From assembly GCA_963970005.1 (NCBI GenBank), contig CAXAMN010005191.1, forward strand, positions 1 to 64,000: a stretch of 64,000 bases of DNA, in the 5' to 3' direction. The notes under the pieces are model-generated. The model was given only the letters and a program-made list of their open reading frames with translations. It searched no databases and was not told the origin of the DNA. Positions 10,301 through 20,319 of the stretch are shown here, piece by piece. Source of the DNA: Durusdinium trenchii. Taxonomy: Eukaryota; Sar; Dinophyceae; Suessiales; Symbiodiniaceae. The position numbers and the translations under genes were made by a program. The number at the start of each line of letters is the position of its first letter. The stretch's first letter is position 1.

Positions 10301-13300
10301 CATTGCCCAACTCAGTCGCGGCTCTGTTTCATCCAGCTCTATTCTGGCTTGGTAGTTGTAGCTGAGTGCTCCTTACATGAAGAAGTTGTGAACATGCGCA
10401 GCAGCGTAGCAACACTTGCATTGCATCCATCACTGCACGGCACAAACTCCAATACAGCTGAAGTCAACAAATAATATAATGCTGACACCGAAATTTGCTT
10501 CAAACATTCAAACAAATGCTGATCGAAACATGCAGTAGACATGTGATGCAACGTGTTTCGGTCCAGAGTCGCTTGACCGCCTCGCAAGCTTCTTGCAATT
10601 CGCATGGGGTCCGGGACTGGTGTTGATGCTTGACAGTGGCCTGGGCAGCTGAGTGACGGTTGTATGGGTATGGTGAATACCACTACAACCACCAATTAGC
10701 TGTTTCAATAGTGAACTATATATACATACAAGTCACGCAGTTATCGCAAATCCGTTTCAGAAGTCAATGTTAATACAGTAGGTCTTGATTTGCAAAATGG
10801 GATGGAATAACAACAAGTGTTTGTGCGGAAAACCATTCCAAACACAAGACTTGCTTTTCAAGGATATGTTTCTTGGAGTTTGCTCTTCTCCCCTGTAATT
10901 CCAACCGCTGCCACCACCGCTCCTTTCCCTCTTATCACAATCCCTTATAGTGTATATGAAAGCGACATCCAGATTTTGCCACAGGCAATTTGTCAAGTTG
11001 GTGATTGTAGATGTATATACATGTATGACTGAATAAGGATGTTCAGGCGTTCAAAAGAACATACAAATTGATCCTTCTGGTTGCAAAAGAAATCACCACT
11101 AAACCACTGATGTTTGTACCGGATCAATTCCCGGATCAATTGGAAAGGAAACTGGACAGAATGATATCTGTTTGACTTCCTTTTGTTCCCTTCTTAAAGC
11201 AATTCTGCAACAAAAACATTCCTTTTATGTTCTGTTCGTTTCCTTTGTTTTCCAAAAATCAATTCAATCAAACGACTTCCCGTTCACAAGTTTTGCTTCC
11301 TTTCCTTTCCACAAGAAGCAAATCCTAGATCAATTTCGCTGGAATTGGAGACTCTGCCTACTGTAGAACGTCCAAGAAGCTTATATATCAAATACTTACT
11401 GTAATTGATTGCTTGTGGTTATTCAGTGTTCACATCTCTCGATCCAAGCATGTAAGCTTTGGATTGAGCTTCACCTTGGGGCTCCCACCATCAAGGCTTC
11501 GTCGAAATCGGATCCACCCAGCTGCGCGCCGTTGGTGGCCAGGATTCTAGGTGTCACAGTATCACTCTGCAAAACGAGCTGCAGTGAAGCAAGACTTAGA
11601 TTTGTGGGCGCACAAACACTGTATATATAAATATGATTATATGTATATATGTATTGAATCACATCACATATAATATCAAAACATGAACCAACTTGGCTTT
11701 GAGTGACCTACTGTTGTGCCGTGAGTCCATTTCAAGGGGGGGTCAATGTTTGAACACGTGAGAACTCACGGCTCACATCAATTTGGATCAACGGTGTAAT
11801 AGGTGGGTGGGAGCAACAAACCTTGGGGATGAGGAGTGATGAGGGTGAGTGGAGGACAGGTAGCATGACATGGTGATTGGCTTCCAAACATCTGAAAGGT
11901 ACAATCCCCCAAGAAATTCGGGAGGACAAACAAAAGAACGTGAGGGAACAGGAGGCCGAACAACTAACACAAACCAAAAACAAAAGACAAGAAAAAACAC
12001 AGGGTATTACGGTATTGAACAACAAAATACAGCACCCAGCAAACTACTAGAAGGCTGCGAGAGTCTCAAAAATGCCTGAGTCAATCTCCAGCAAGGACAC
12101 GTCCGTTGTTCCAGCACCCACATCCTTGGCAACGATCAATGAACTAATTCTTCACTATGGCAAACAAATCCAACGCAATGCCACTCACTGCAAATACAAT
12201 AATAATCGGAATCGTATATAACTTAATCATACTTAATCAATCTACATAGAGAGAGGATCAACAATTGGCTGATTTTTCTTCCGGCATTCTGCAATGCAAG
12301 CAGGTTGAGACATTGGACGTGTGATTGGATGCAGTTCGGGTGTCGGGTGTCGGCTGGCACTATTTTTGAGCACCTTGCCTTCCTCCGTTTACTTGCATGC
12401 CCCTCCTTGCTTTCCGTTGCCAGTGCTCGGACTATTCCAACCTTGTTCCTGGCACATCTCGTGCCCTGCGTTGATAGAATTAGTTGCTGCCAAGCAACAA
12501 CCACAATCACCTTACGCTCGGCGTCCGACATCCTTAGCTCTCCCTTGGACACAACATGACATGCACACTTGATTGGAATCGTAGGGAATGCAAGCAACAA
12601 ACATTTGCTGGTCATGGTAAGCACACTACTTAACACGTTCACTCACATGGAGGTTGTCCAAAATACCCTTTCCCGACAATTGCTCTACTTCGAGTGGTCC
12701 CCACCATGACATTTATATCATTTGTCTTCATGCGATTGTGAGGAGCATGTTGCCATGGTGCCATGGTCGTGAGTTTTGTGGTTCTCGACTTTGTTTGTGG
12801 GCTTGTGTGCTGTGCTTGTGGTTGTGTGGTGCAATGTGTCTTTGTGGTTGTGTTTGTGGGTGTGTGTCCCCCACCGGACCTCAACCCGAGCTCCGGATGG
12901 CGGTGTTCCCTGCCGGACCTCAAACACCACAACACGCCATCACAAACACACGACCAGAAACACAACCACAAACACACAATCACAAACACATGCACAAACA
13001 CACAATCACAAACACATCCAGAAACACACAACCACAAACACATCCACAAGCACACAACCACATAAAAGCCATCCGGAGCTGGCGGTTGAGGTCCAGCGGG
13101 GAACACTGCGAGGAGGCGGAGGAGCAGGAGGCGGAGGACGAGGAGGATGAGGACGACGGCAGCTGACATAAAATCGAACAACCCTCACCTGACAGGTGGG
13201 GAACTACCGGCTTAAAACTGTGCTTCTTCCGGAAACACTGGGATGGCTTTGCACAGTCAAACACCACCACTCTAGTATAATTAAACGATTCTCAGGTTAC

Positions 13301-16300
13301 CCCTCTGAGCGCTGTTGCTGTTGCTGAAACAGCTGGCTCAAAGAAGTCGACGTGGCCTGTGGCATTCTATGTATATTCGCGCTGGCGCGGACCTTGGGCG
13401 GACCTTTCGGAAACCTTGCGGGGAAATTCGATAGCAATCCAAGGGAAAGTCCCAGGTTTTCAAAGTACGTCCTCCGCCGGCAATGAGCTTGGATGCGAAG
13501 GCTTCAAGTTCATGTGTCGAGATCCACGGGCGGGCATGAGAGATCATGCCTTTTGGAATGGCCCGTCCACAAGAATGAATGCCGTCTCTGTGATGAATGC
13601 CTGGAAGAAGAGTCTGTTCAGGTTGCTGAAAGAGCAAAAAGCACCATTTCTTCAACAGCCGTATCAATTGCCCCATAGTGGAGTCACCAGTCAGCGTCTC
13701 AAGAGTATACTTTCGAAGCACAAAAAGATTAGCAAACTCCACATACGCCACGGAGTCCTGATCATCCAGTCGCCACTGCAAATCTAGTAGCTCCTTGTTC
13801 CTAGTAGCGATGCCAGGAGCCCCTAGTAGCTTGTTGTTCCTACTAGCTTCTTGCTACTAGTGGCCAAATTTATGACTCGTGCTCAACATGTAAGGCTTGT
13901 CGAAGTGTTTCTAAAATGCTGCCGCTGATCACACTGCACACGTGCGCTTGTACGAAAGAGTAATTAGACAAGGAATCATTCTTAAACCACTCCTAGTTTC
14001 AGTTCCACTCCAGAAAACACAAGCCAGTGTCAGTGTCATCAGTAACCTTGTATTTCTATGCATTTCTTATCACTTCGTTGAAGTGCAAATTACCCTTGCG
14101 CAAAACCTTGCGCCAGTCGTGCACGATGCAGATTTTAGACCACCAACTGTCAATAAATGTTGTGCTAAATTATGTTTCGTGGGTTTCATTTTTTTACGAC
14201 TCCCAAATACAAGTCTCAAGAATTCCAGACCAACATCTCTGGAGGGTTTGTCTATTGGTTCCAAAGCACTTGTCCAGGCCATGCGCTATTGAAGCAGCAG
14301 CTGGTTCGTTGATGATCCTGACTGCATTTTGTTCAAGCGACTCCGTCAACAACTTACACGACTTTGCATGGTGCAATCACTCAATCGAAACATGTGCCAA
14401 CATGCAGCCGGCTCCTCATGACTTCAAAGCCAGCCGCTGCTGCCGCAGACTTTGTGGCTTGCCGCTGTGCATCAGTGGCATGTGCAGGAACCGTGATCAC
14501 GCAGCCCAACTGGCAACGATGGGTGGACTTCCAAATTTGATGACGCTTGGAGTGAAGATCTGTCAGTGAGCTCAGTGTCTTTTCTGTTGAAACATTGAGC
14601 AGTGCTCCGGTGCAAAACAGGGCGCCTGCTTTTTTGCATCTCCAAGGTAGTCCGTTACCACCTGGCAAAAAGCCGGCTTTTTTGGGAACAGACCAGGGGT
14701 TTCACTGGAACTGCAAAGCCACACAATGCCACACACATGAAGACGTGACAACTCCGAAAATGAGGAGCAGGAAGTCACTAGAACCCGTTCCCCTACAATT
14801 TTACTCCCACCAGAATGACTTTGTCAATGTGACCACCAGCTGAATGCGTTGAACCACACAGGTTTGGTTCGGAAACCAATTCTCAAAAAAAACAATCCCA
14901 ATACGATCCGATAAATAAATCCAAGAAGTATCAAAGCAAACAAGTGCCATTGAAATGGGTTGAAGGATGAAGGAAGTGAACCGATGAAGGTTTTGGACTC
15001 CGGACCTTCTTCACGTCTTTCAAAAGCACAGTGGCAATCTCCTCGGGTGTACAAAGCTTCCTCAGCTCTTCTCGGGTTTTTGGACGGCAAAACACAGAGT
15101 GCTGGGGCGTGTCATGCCAGGTCACAAGCATCTCAAGCATATTGAAATCTATAATATAATATATACAACCTGATTTAGCAAAGAAAACACTTATCACAAT
15201 TTTCAAACCACATTCACCTCCGGGGTAAACAAAATGAGAAAAGTCAATGTGCTAGATGAATGTGCAACATTTCCGGATGCAAACCAGGTTGCAACAAACA
15301 GATTTACAGCCAAGCCAGCATGAAACCGTGGAAAACTGCGGGAACATTATATCTGAGAAGAAACACAATTCGATTCTACTGCTGCTGCAATCAGCCAGCC
15401 AGAGCTGCCCCACATCGACAAGGAAACATCATCAATGGCCAGACAAAAGCAAACTCATTAGTAGAAACACAAAACGCACACTATATCACGCGCATACGCA
15501 CACAATCCCAATCGATTCACAACATGATAGCTATCGTTGGAGCAAGGCTTCAGTTCACCACCAGGTCCACAAGGCAAACATATGTAAGGCTCATCATTGC
15601 ATCCTGCCTGAAGCAGTCTTTGGAGAGATCCGGTTGCAAGTTTGGGCGCGCCAAGTATTGCTGTCTCAGTGCAAAAGTTTACTTCAAGTCTCCCTCAGCA
15701 AACCCACAGCCTGAACCGGGGCAGAGCCAATTGTGGCAAGTTCACTGTAAGTGCGGCCCAGATATCGTTTGGGGCCAACAACCTTGGAGACTGGTGAGTC
15801 TGTGTCAATGAGCTAGTAGTGTACCCTCCAATGACACAAACTGCATCGTTGAGATTGAGATCCATGGGTTATGCATTTTGATCCAACCAGAATCTCACAA
15901 TCCCTGACCCTACAACACTCATCCCAAACATCAGCTCACTTAAGGGATAAGGAAAACACTTCAGCATTCCCAGTGCAATTTTGCAAAACACGGAACATGC
16001 ACACCAAGTGTGTCAAGCTTTACTCTGCCTGCATCAGGTGAACTGCGGTTGAAATCAAAAACTCTCATCCCCAAAGACTTGTCAAGCATGTCATGCTGTC
16101 ACACCAAATGCAAAGTCCATGAGCCAAGCTCTCACCAGGCACTCTGCTCCTGAGCTTCGCAATCACATTTCGACGGTTTGGGCAAACGCACGGATATGAG
16201 CCATCAATGATACTGATTTTTATACCAAAGTACCTGCATTATAGTCCTTATCTTGGTTCAACCCCTGGCGGTAAATCGGTACTTGAGACATGTTGTGTAG

Positions 16301-17302
16301 ATGTTTTCTTGGTTAGCACAGTAGTGGTCCCGGCCAAAAACTAAACGCTCCAGCATCTCTAGCCAATAAGAGACAAGAATTTATCCAACACCTTTGGCCA
16401 ACACCTTGAACAATAATAATTTAGGATACATTTAGCCAACACCTTTGGCTTTTGCGTTGCCAAGCATCGACTTGGCTGCGCTGCCGACAAGCAGCTCTCC
16501 ATCCTCACGACCAGCCAGTCAACAAGACCAACAATCCCTCAATCTGCGTGTCTTTAAACATATATATATATACACATACATACAGTATACTACATATATA
16601 CAGTAGTTTAATTGTTGTGCTTTTAGGCCGCTAGAAGTAGCTAATGGGTAGCTAATAGAAGCTAAATAACTAGGCAGCTTAAGCAGCTACTACCGACAGG
16701 ATGCAGGGAGCATCAGGGAGCGCTCGCACTAATGATTTGGTTCCTAGATAGTTTAGGGAAGCTTAACCACTCATCTATCATTCACTCAACCTTCATTGAT
16801 TTTTGTACATGTCCTGGGATCTTCAGCACATCCACTTTGATTGATTGTGTACAAGGACAATATAAGGACTGTCCCTTTATCTCTTGTTTTTTGAAGTGAA
16901 CACGGCCTATCCTTGGCAGCTACGCAGCATGGAGTGGAGCGATCACCCAGGGCATTGGGCAGCACTACAGCTCCTGGCAGTTTGCTTGCAAAGTTTTGAT
17001 AATATGGCTTTGATGTGCAGTCTGCACCTCAATCACCAAACAAGTGATGTCAAATGATCACTGTTGCATGTATCTGTGCAGCTCAAGACCTTTAAAATAA
17101 GAATTGCATCTTCTAACTTGTTTGCACCGCTGAGTTGCAAACTTTGTGTGTGTGTGCGTGTCAGCCAGTAGTGACCGTCCAGCAAAATTGTGGACGTGAC
17201 ACCCTGACACAGCAGCTGAAAGAATCCACGGCGAGGCACCTCCATTTTCCCAAAGTGCCACACGGCAATTGGTGGTGCCGAAGTCTATTCCACAAACGTG
17301 TC
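7225..17302 (-). CDS. Divergent Hsp70-family chaperone, at least 13 exons
   Basis: The minus strand encodes, in order, the landmarks of an Hsp70: phosphate-1 loop GIDFGTTN (17302-), KRYLGRTYSE, CTPEEIATVLL, VVTDYLGDAKKQ, VITVPAHATDAQRQATK, RIINEPAAASIAHGLDK, DVGAGTTDVSLLEIDSGIF, LATNGAQLGGSDFDEA, MSRAAFEELIRPTI, IDEVLLVGGSAKVP, CEDAVVIGAAYQ, AAILCGKNSAATDLLL and the beta-sandwich piece NTTIPTRK...LRIFEGER. Hsp70s are ATP-driven folding chaperones. The protein departs from canonical forms: VGAGTTDVS replaces the usual LGGGTFDVS and the segment after the first phosphate loop is unlike other Hsp70s, so a specialised member (compare HSPA14/Ssz types) is possible. No compartment signal or lid was found. 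Several small exons are still missing. Introns use GT, GC and GA donors. Confidence 0.85.
8060..8118 (-). CDS. Hsp70-like gene, exon after GAAYQ
   Basis: Starts after CTCGAG and encodes AAILCGKNSAATDLLLH, completing the canonical GAAVQAAIL...DLLLLD block in frame with the preceding exon. The 3' end is uncertain; the DVTPLSLG segment that should follow was not found. Confidence 0.6.
8604..8663 (-). CDS. Hsp70-like gene, GAA(V/Y)Q exon
   Basis: 60 bases between CTGCAG|GAG and CAG|GCGACC (GC donor). It encodes EPCDTVHNCEDAVVIGAAYQ and is in phase with both neighbours. Confidence 0.75.
8960..9026. repeat. CAG/CGG trinucleotide repeat
   Basis: Mixed CAG, CCG and GGC triplets, giving poly-Ala or poly-Gln in open frames. 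It lies in an Hsp70-like intron, between exons 8604-8663 and 9476-9573. Confidence 0.85.
9476..9573 (-). CDS. Hsp70-like gene, LVGGS exon
   Basis: 98 bases, from CCAAG|GCAAGG to CAGAAG|GAGACT (GA donor). It encodes KVDVKEIDEVLLVGGSAKVP and LLREMVTKLFQK; canonical Hsp70 has DEIVLVGGSTRIP here. Phases join on both sides. Confidence 0.8.
9732..9858 (-). CDS. Hsp70-like gene, SRAxFEEL exon
   Basis: 127 bases, from ACTCAG|GACGAC to CAAAG|GTTTGG. It encodes YESYKMSRAAFEELIRPTIQ and VEELILATLRDGTLNK, corresponding to canonical ITRARFEEL...VEKALRDAKLDK. Confidence 0.8.
9920..10008. repeat. CTAGTAGC-family repeat cluster
   Basis: CCTAGTAGC occurs repeatedly, separated by GTCCATTGCT, GATGCCCTTTGTT and GTCCTTGTT spacers. 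It lies in the Hsp70 intron just upstream of the SRAxFEEL exon. Confidence 0.8.
10553..10591 (-). CDS. Possible Hsp70-like exon (ACExxKR motif)
   Basis: In one frame the minus strand reads ACEAVKRLWTET, like the canonical ACERAKRTLSSS helix that lies between the LGGxDFD and SRAxFEEL exons. Possible borders are GCAAG|AAGC and ACAC|GTTGC. The match is short, so this is tentative. Confidence 0.35.
11489..11546 (-). CDS. Hsp70-like gene, LGGSDFDE exon
   Basis: 58 bases, from CCTAG|AATCC to TTGATG|GTGGGA. It encodes ILATNGAQLGGSDFDEALM; the canonical form is LATNGDTHLGGEDFDxxL. It joins in phase with the previous exon (...GIFE-ILATNG...). Confidence 0.8.
12066..12143 (-). CDS. Hsp70-like gene, phosphate-2 exon
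   Basis: 78 bases, from AATTAG|TTCATT to TTTTTGA|GACTCT (GA donor). It encodes IVAKDVGAGTTDVSLLEIDS then GIF. The canonical Gly-rich motif is DLGGGTFDVS; here one glycine is alanine and the phenylalanine is threonine. Confidence 0.8.
12687..13200. repeat. Dispersed repeat copy A, in an Hsp70-like intron
   Basis: Starts ACTTCGAG...CCCCACCATGACA and shares with 48932-49233 the block with CATATTGCCATGGTCGTGAG-like sequence, the GAGGTCC segments and the closing ACAACCCTCACCTG...CAGGTGG. Copy A is longer because of an internal CACAAACA-rich expansion (12935-13065). Both copies lie in the same orientation. The open frames inside are repeat products. Confidence 0.7.
13785..13862. repeat. CTAGTAGC-family repeat cluster
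   Basis: CTAGTAGC units with spacers CTCCTTGTTC, GATGCCAGGAGCCC and TTGTTGTTC, ending in CTACTAG inversions that can pair. It is in an Hsp70-like intron. Confidence 0.8.
14270..14317 (-). CDS. Hsp70-like gene, RIINEP exon
   Basis: 48 bases. It encodes IINEPAAASIAHGLD after the split Arg codon, matching canonical RIINEPTAAAIAYGLDK. Borders are GTCAG|GATCAT and GACAA|GTGC. Confidence 0.85.
14415..14509 (-). CDS. Hsp70-like gene, VITVPA exon
   Basis: 95 bases. It encodes LGCVITVPAHATDAQRQATK then SAAAAAGFEVM. The donor is ATGAG|GAGCCG, and joining to the next exon restores VM-R-IINEP exactly. Confidence 0.85.
14626..14661 (-). CDS. Hsp70-like gene, 36-base micro-exon
   Basis: Encodes VVTDYLGDAKKQ between GCCAG|GTGG and CAG|GCGCCC (GC donor). 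It bridges DVKK and LGCVITVPA in phase, as the canonical EAYLGKPVKNAVITVPA segment requires. Confidence 0.75.
15006..15101 (-). CDS. Hsp70-like gene, PEEI exon
   Basis: 96 bases, from CCCAG|CACTCT to AAGAAG|GTCCGG. It encodes HSVFCRPKTREELRKL then CTPEEIATVLLKDVKK, equivalent to canonical FxPEEISxMVLxKMK. Confidence 0.75.
15711..15812 (-). CDS. Hsp70-like gene, K-R-x-x-G-R exon
   Basis: 102 bases, from ACTAG|CTCATT to TTCAG|GCTGTG (GC donor). It encodes LIDTDSPVSKVVGPKRYLGR then TYSELATIGSAPVQ, like canonical VxxAKRLIGRxxSD. Confidence 0.7.
16560..16606. repeat. TA-rich microsatellite in intron
   Basis: TATATATATACACATACATACAG and similar dinucleotide runs. Many such runs occur in the introns across the window. 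Confidence 0.7.
17165..17302 (-). CDS. Hsp70-like gene, N-terminal nucleotide-binding exon
   Basis: After GTGAG|GACACG the frame reads HVCGIDFGTTNCRVALWENG, which is the phosphate-1 loop of the Hsp70/actin ATPase fold (canonical GIDLGTTNSxVAVxxxG). An upstream exon with the start codon is required and was not identified. The 3' border is uncertain. Confidence 0.75.
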
Positions 17303-18430
17303 CTCACGAACAGGAACAAAGCAATGCCTTGACTCCAATTATATACTTGACTCTTCCTCTCGCTCTCTCTCTCTCTCTCTCTCCAGCCACGTGGGCCATG
17401 CCTCAAAGATCCTTTCTTGCCCATGATCCTCATGGGCCTGATGCTACCCGGCTCGAATAAGAGAATGCGCCTACTGCAAATACCTGGTACTTGGGTCAGT
17501 GGAACCATCAGGTCTTTCTTCAACTCGTTGTCTTCGAACGGAGGTACGCGGTCAGAAGCTCTCGACCCATGATATATCAAAATCACAATAATCGACGTGT
17601 TCAAAGATCCTTGAACTCATGGGCCAAAGGAAACATGGACTTTTCCCTATTTACCCTTCAATTCAGCTCACACAGTCTGCAGTCCTTCGAAGGTTGGGCT
17701 AGTTGGGCTACAAAATGTCTTCGCAGGAGCCTTCTGCTCAAGTGGAACCTCTGAGCACGTGTCGAGTGCTTCCAAGTTTTGCTATGTGTGCATGGGTTCC
17801 GTTTCCCGTGCAGCCAAATCAAGAACTCACCCGTAGCTATCTATCCCCCGAGGGTATATAGTTCTAGAGCGGGTGGAAGATACAGTAATTGTTTGATCGA
17901 GGTGTTAAGGTCCCTTATCTGATCACAGGGATTGTTACTTTTCTCATCTTTTCTCCCCCTGTTGTTGCGCCTTACGTCTTTCAAGGTCTTTGCTTGGAGG
18001 TTTCATACCTTCTACATGCCGTTTGCATGCGTGAAACATTGCCATTTACACTTGTCACTTGTTGTATCATATCGGATTCGCAAGATCATGACCACAACCA
18101 AAGCTCACCGAACATATACTGCACGGGGTGAACACAACAAACATACAACTTTTACCCAACGGCGGGGCAATTCTGGCTGGAGACTTACATTGTGCACTGA
18201 TGACTTGGAGCCAAATGTCTGTGACCAGTGTGTCCGTGAGCAAGTGCAAGATTGTCAAATTTGACCAAATTAGTACAATTGTTCGATCCTGGGGCTTGAT
18301 TGAACCCCCTCCAATTTAGTAAATTCCTGCATGTGCATCCCAATCAACAATGCTCTACGTGAGTTTGACAAACCTCATACAAGGGGCTTGCACATGCAAG
18401 CAAGCATTAGTATTGGCTTTGCAAAACCAC
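17303..18430. other. Upstream of the Hsp70-like N-terminal exon; CT microsatellite
   Basis: A CT dinucleotide run lies at about 17360-17384. The first Hsp70 exon and promoter should be here; nothing definite was found. A minus frame at 17400-17600 stays open but has no recognisable motif. Confidence 0.35.
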
Positions 18431-18573
18431 TTGCTCTCAAAGACTTGCAGGCACTGGCGTCGTTTAAACACTGCAACGCCTGAATGGTCATCAGCATGTT
18501 GCATCGGCTTCCCATTGCGTCTATACCAAATCTTCGCGCCACTGCCTGTCAGCGGCACTGGACTCATTCAAAC

Positions 18574-20316
18574 CTGGTCAACTTCTCTTTGCCAAAAGCA
18601 AAGCTGTTGGATATCCACGCCTTGCCCTCCAGTGTTGCTTCTTCTGCCTCAAGACAAATGCTACTCAGCAGAAAGCACAACTTGAAGTTTGGCATCCTGC
18701 CGCAGTAATTACATTGAACATGTACACAGTGATGCTCTTGACGTTCCAAGTAAAACCATCGAAGCATAGAGACCTCCATTTTGTTTTGGATCGAGGCTTT
18801 GACAAATCCGGGCCTCTGCTGCGCGCAGCTTTCGTTCAGTGGCCTCTGCGTCCAGCTGTGCCACCTGCATCTTCAGCTGGTCAACGCGCTCCTGCCGCAT
18901 CGGGATGCATCAACAACATGAAACACGTGAGTAGTTGCGAAGGCTGAAGAAACACGACGTGAAACACAATGCAACATGGTGTTTCCGATGTTTTGCTAGG
19001 TGAGAGGCAGGCTGCCACACAGGCAGAGCATCTCTGTCTGACTACGCAAGCAAGAAGAGAAGTGAGCTATTTTTTGTATATAACTATATATTTGTATAGA
19101 TATATACAGTATATATATATACATTCATATTATGCTTCTGTGCTGAGGATCAGTCAAGGCAAGAACTAACTTGATACACACCAAGTAAGCAGGTAAACTG
19201 GAACCATGGTAATTAATCATAGTAAAACTCATGTGGACGCTTGTAAACTTGTAAACATAAGCCCATGAACCCATGAGCGCACAAGCTGCGTAAGCAGGAG
19301 CTGGTTTCCACCACAAATAAACGCACGTTTGTCTAATCTGCTCATGTTACTTGCTTTCGCGCACCCAGGGCTAGTGAGTGACTACAGTACAAAGCGACGG
19401 TGACAAGCAACTTCAAATGCTCAAACAATCTGTCCGCTTGCGCTGAATCTTTGCTGCCCTCTGACAAGGCTTGTGCCTTCACAAGTGCAGTAAAGCATGC
19501 TGCTGTAACCTGTATCGAATGCTGGGAAAGGCCGTCTGTCCCCGGACTTGGCTCTTCCGTCTTCCTCTGCAGTGAAAACCCTAAGATACAAATGGATAGA
19601 CTGGGCCTCCTCCAACTCTCGTTGAGCCTCTTGCGCTTTCAAAGCGCTCTCTGCAGCAGCTTCCCAACTCTCCTCCTCAAGCTGCGTAACACTGTCTAAA
19701 GCTTTTTGAACATTTCTTGGTTGGAGTTGGAGGAACACATGACAACCATCAGCTAAAATATGTGCTGGCCAAGGCGGCCAAGTCCTTCTAAATCAACTTG
19801 CTTGCTTGGTTGATAAACTGCCTATTTGATGCAATATCAGGTAACCTCTAAGTATAGCAAGAGAACATGCGCAACCCGGCCTTCTTCAAATTCAGGCCCG
19901 CTCCCAAAGGTAGCGAGCCTGATAAGTTCTATGAACACCTTGATAAGACTTAAAACCCATGCCTCTCCTGTGCCTCGCCGACCCTGTGTCCAGTACGCTT
20001 TGCCTCGTCAAAGCTCAGAGAATAGAGTAGAGTGTGTTGTGAGTCAGGAGGAAGCACTCTGATGGTGTCTTCTGGCAAGGCAGGATTTCTGGCAATCAAA
20101 AAAGCTAAGGGCCCCTTGAATAAGGCACCCTTCAATTGTCCTTCTCATCTTATAAACGGGCCCTTACCTTCTTGTTCCATAATCCTGCTTTGTCGTTGCC
20201 ACACTGATGTTCAAACTTGCAAACTCGTCATCGCCATCGCTGCATGGTTGGCAATCCTATTCCCCGCAGTTTGCCTTTTCAGCACCACGCCTCCATCCAA
20301 CAACGTGCAATTTGCT
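18574..20316 (-). CDS. Unrecognised multi-exon gene with coiled-coil exons
   Basis: Three minus-strand exons join in phase: 19607-19681 (LEEESWEAAAESALKA...), 18814-18891 (ERVDQLKMQVAQLDAEATER...) and 18574-18647 (AEEATLEGKAWIS...). The first two end GAG|GCC (GC donors) and the third CCAG|GTTTG. Heptad-like spacing of Leu, Val and Ala with many Glu, Gln and Arg residues predicts a coiled coil. Likely upstream exons are near 20207-20316 (LLDGGVVLKRQTAGNRI), 19955-20110 (PEDTIRVLPPDSQHTLLYSL) and 19880-19940 (IRLATFGSGPEFEEG); their borders were not fixed. The family is not recognised. Confidence 0.45.
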
Positions 20317-20319
20317 CGC

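Noticed and set aside
12223-12642. Minus-strand 139-codon ORF with KGELRMSDAE, considered as an Hsp70 lid exon
   Set aside because: It lies between exons for RIINEP and DVGAGTTD, the wrong place for a lid segment, and the resemblance is weak.
12654-13166. Long frames on both strands within dispersed repeat copy A
   Set aside because: Open only because of CACAAACA and GAGGAC-type repeats; copy B does not preserve them.
13338-13787. Overlapping 140-codon ORFs on both strands
   Set aside because: Both lie in an Hsp70-like intron; neither shows family resemblance or matching splice phases.
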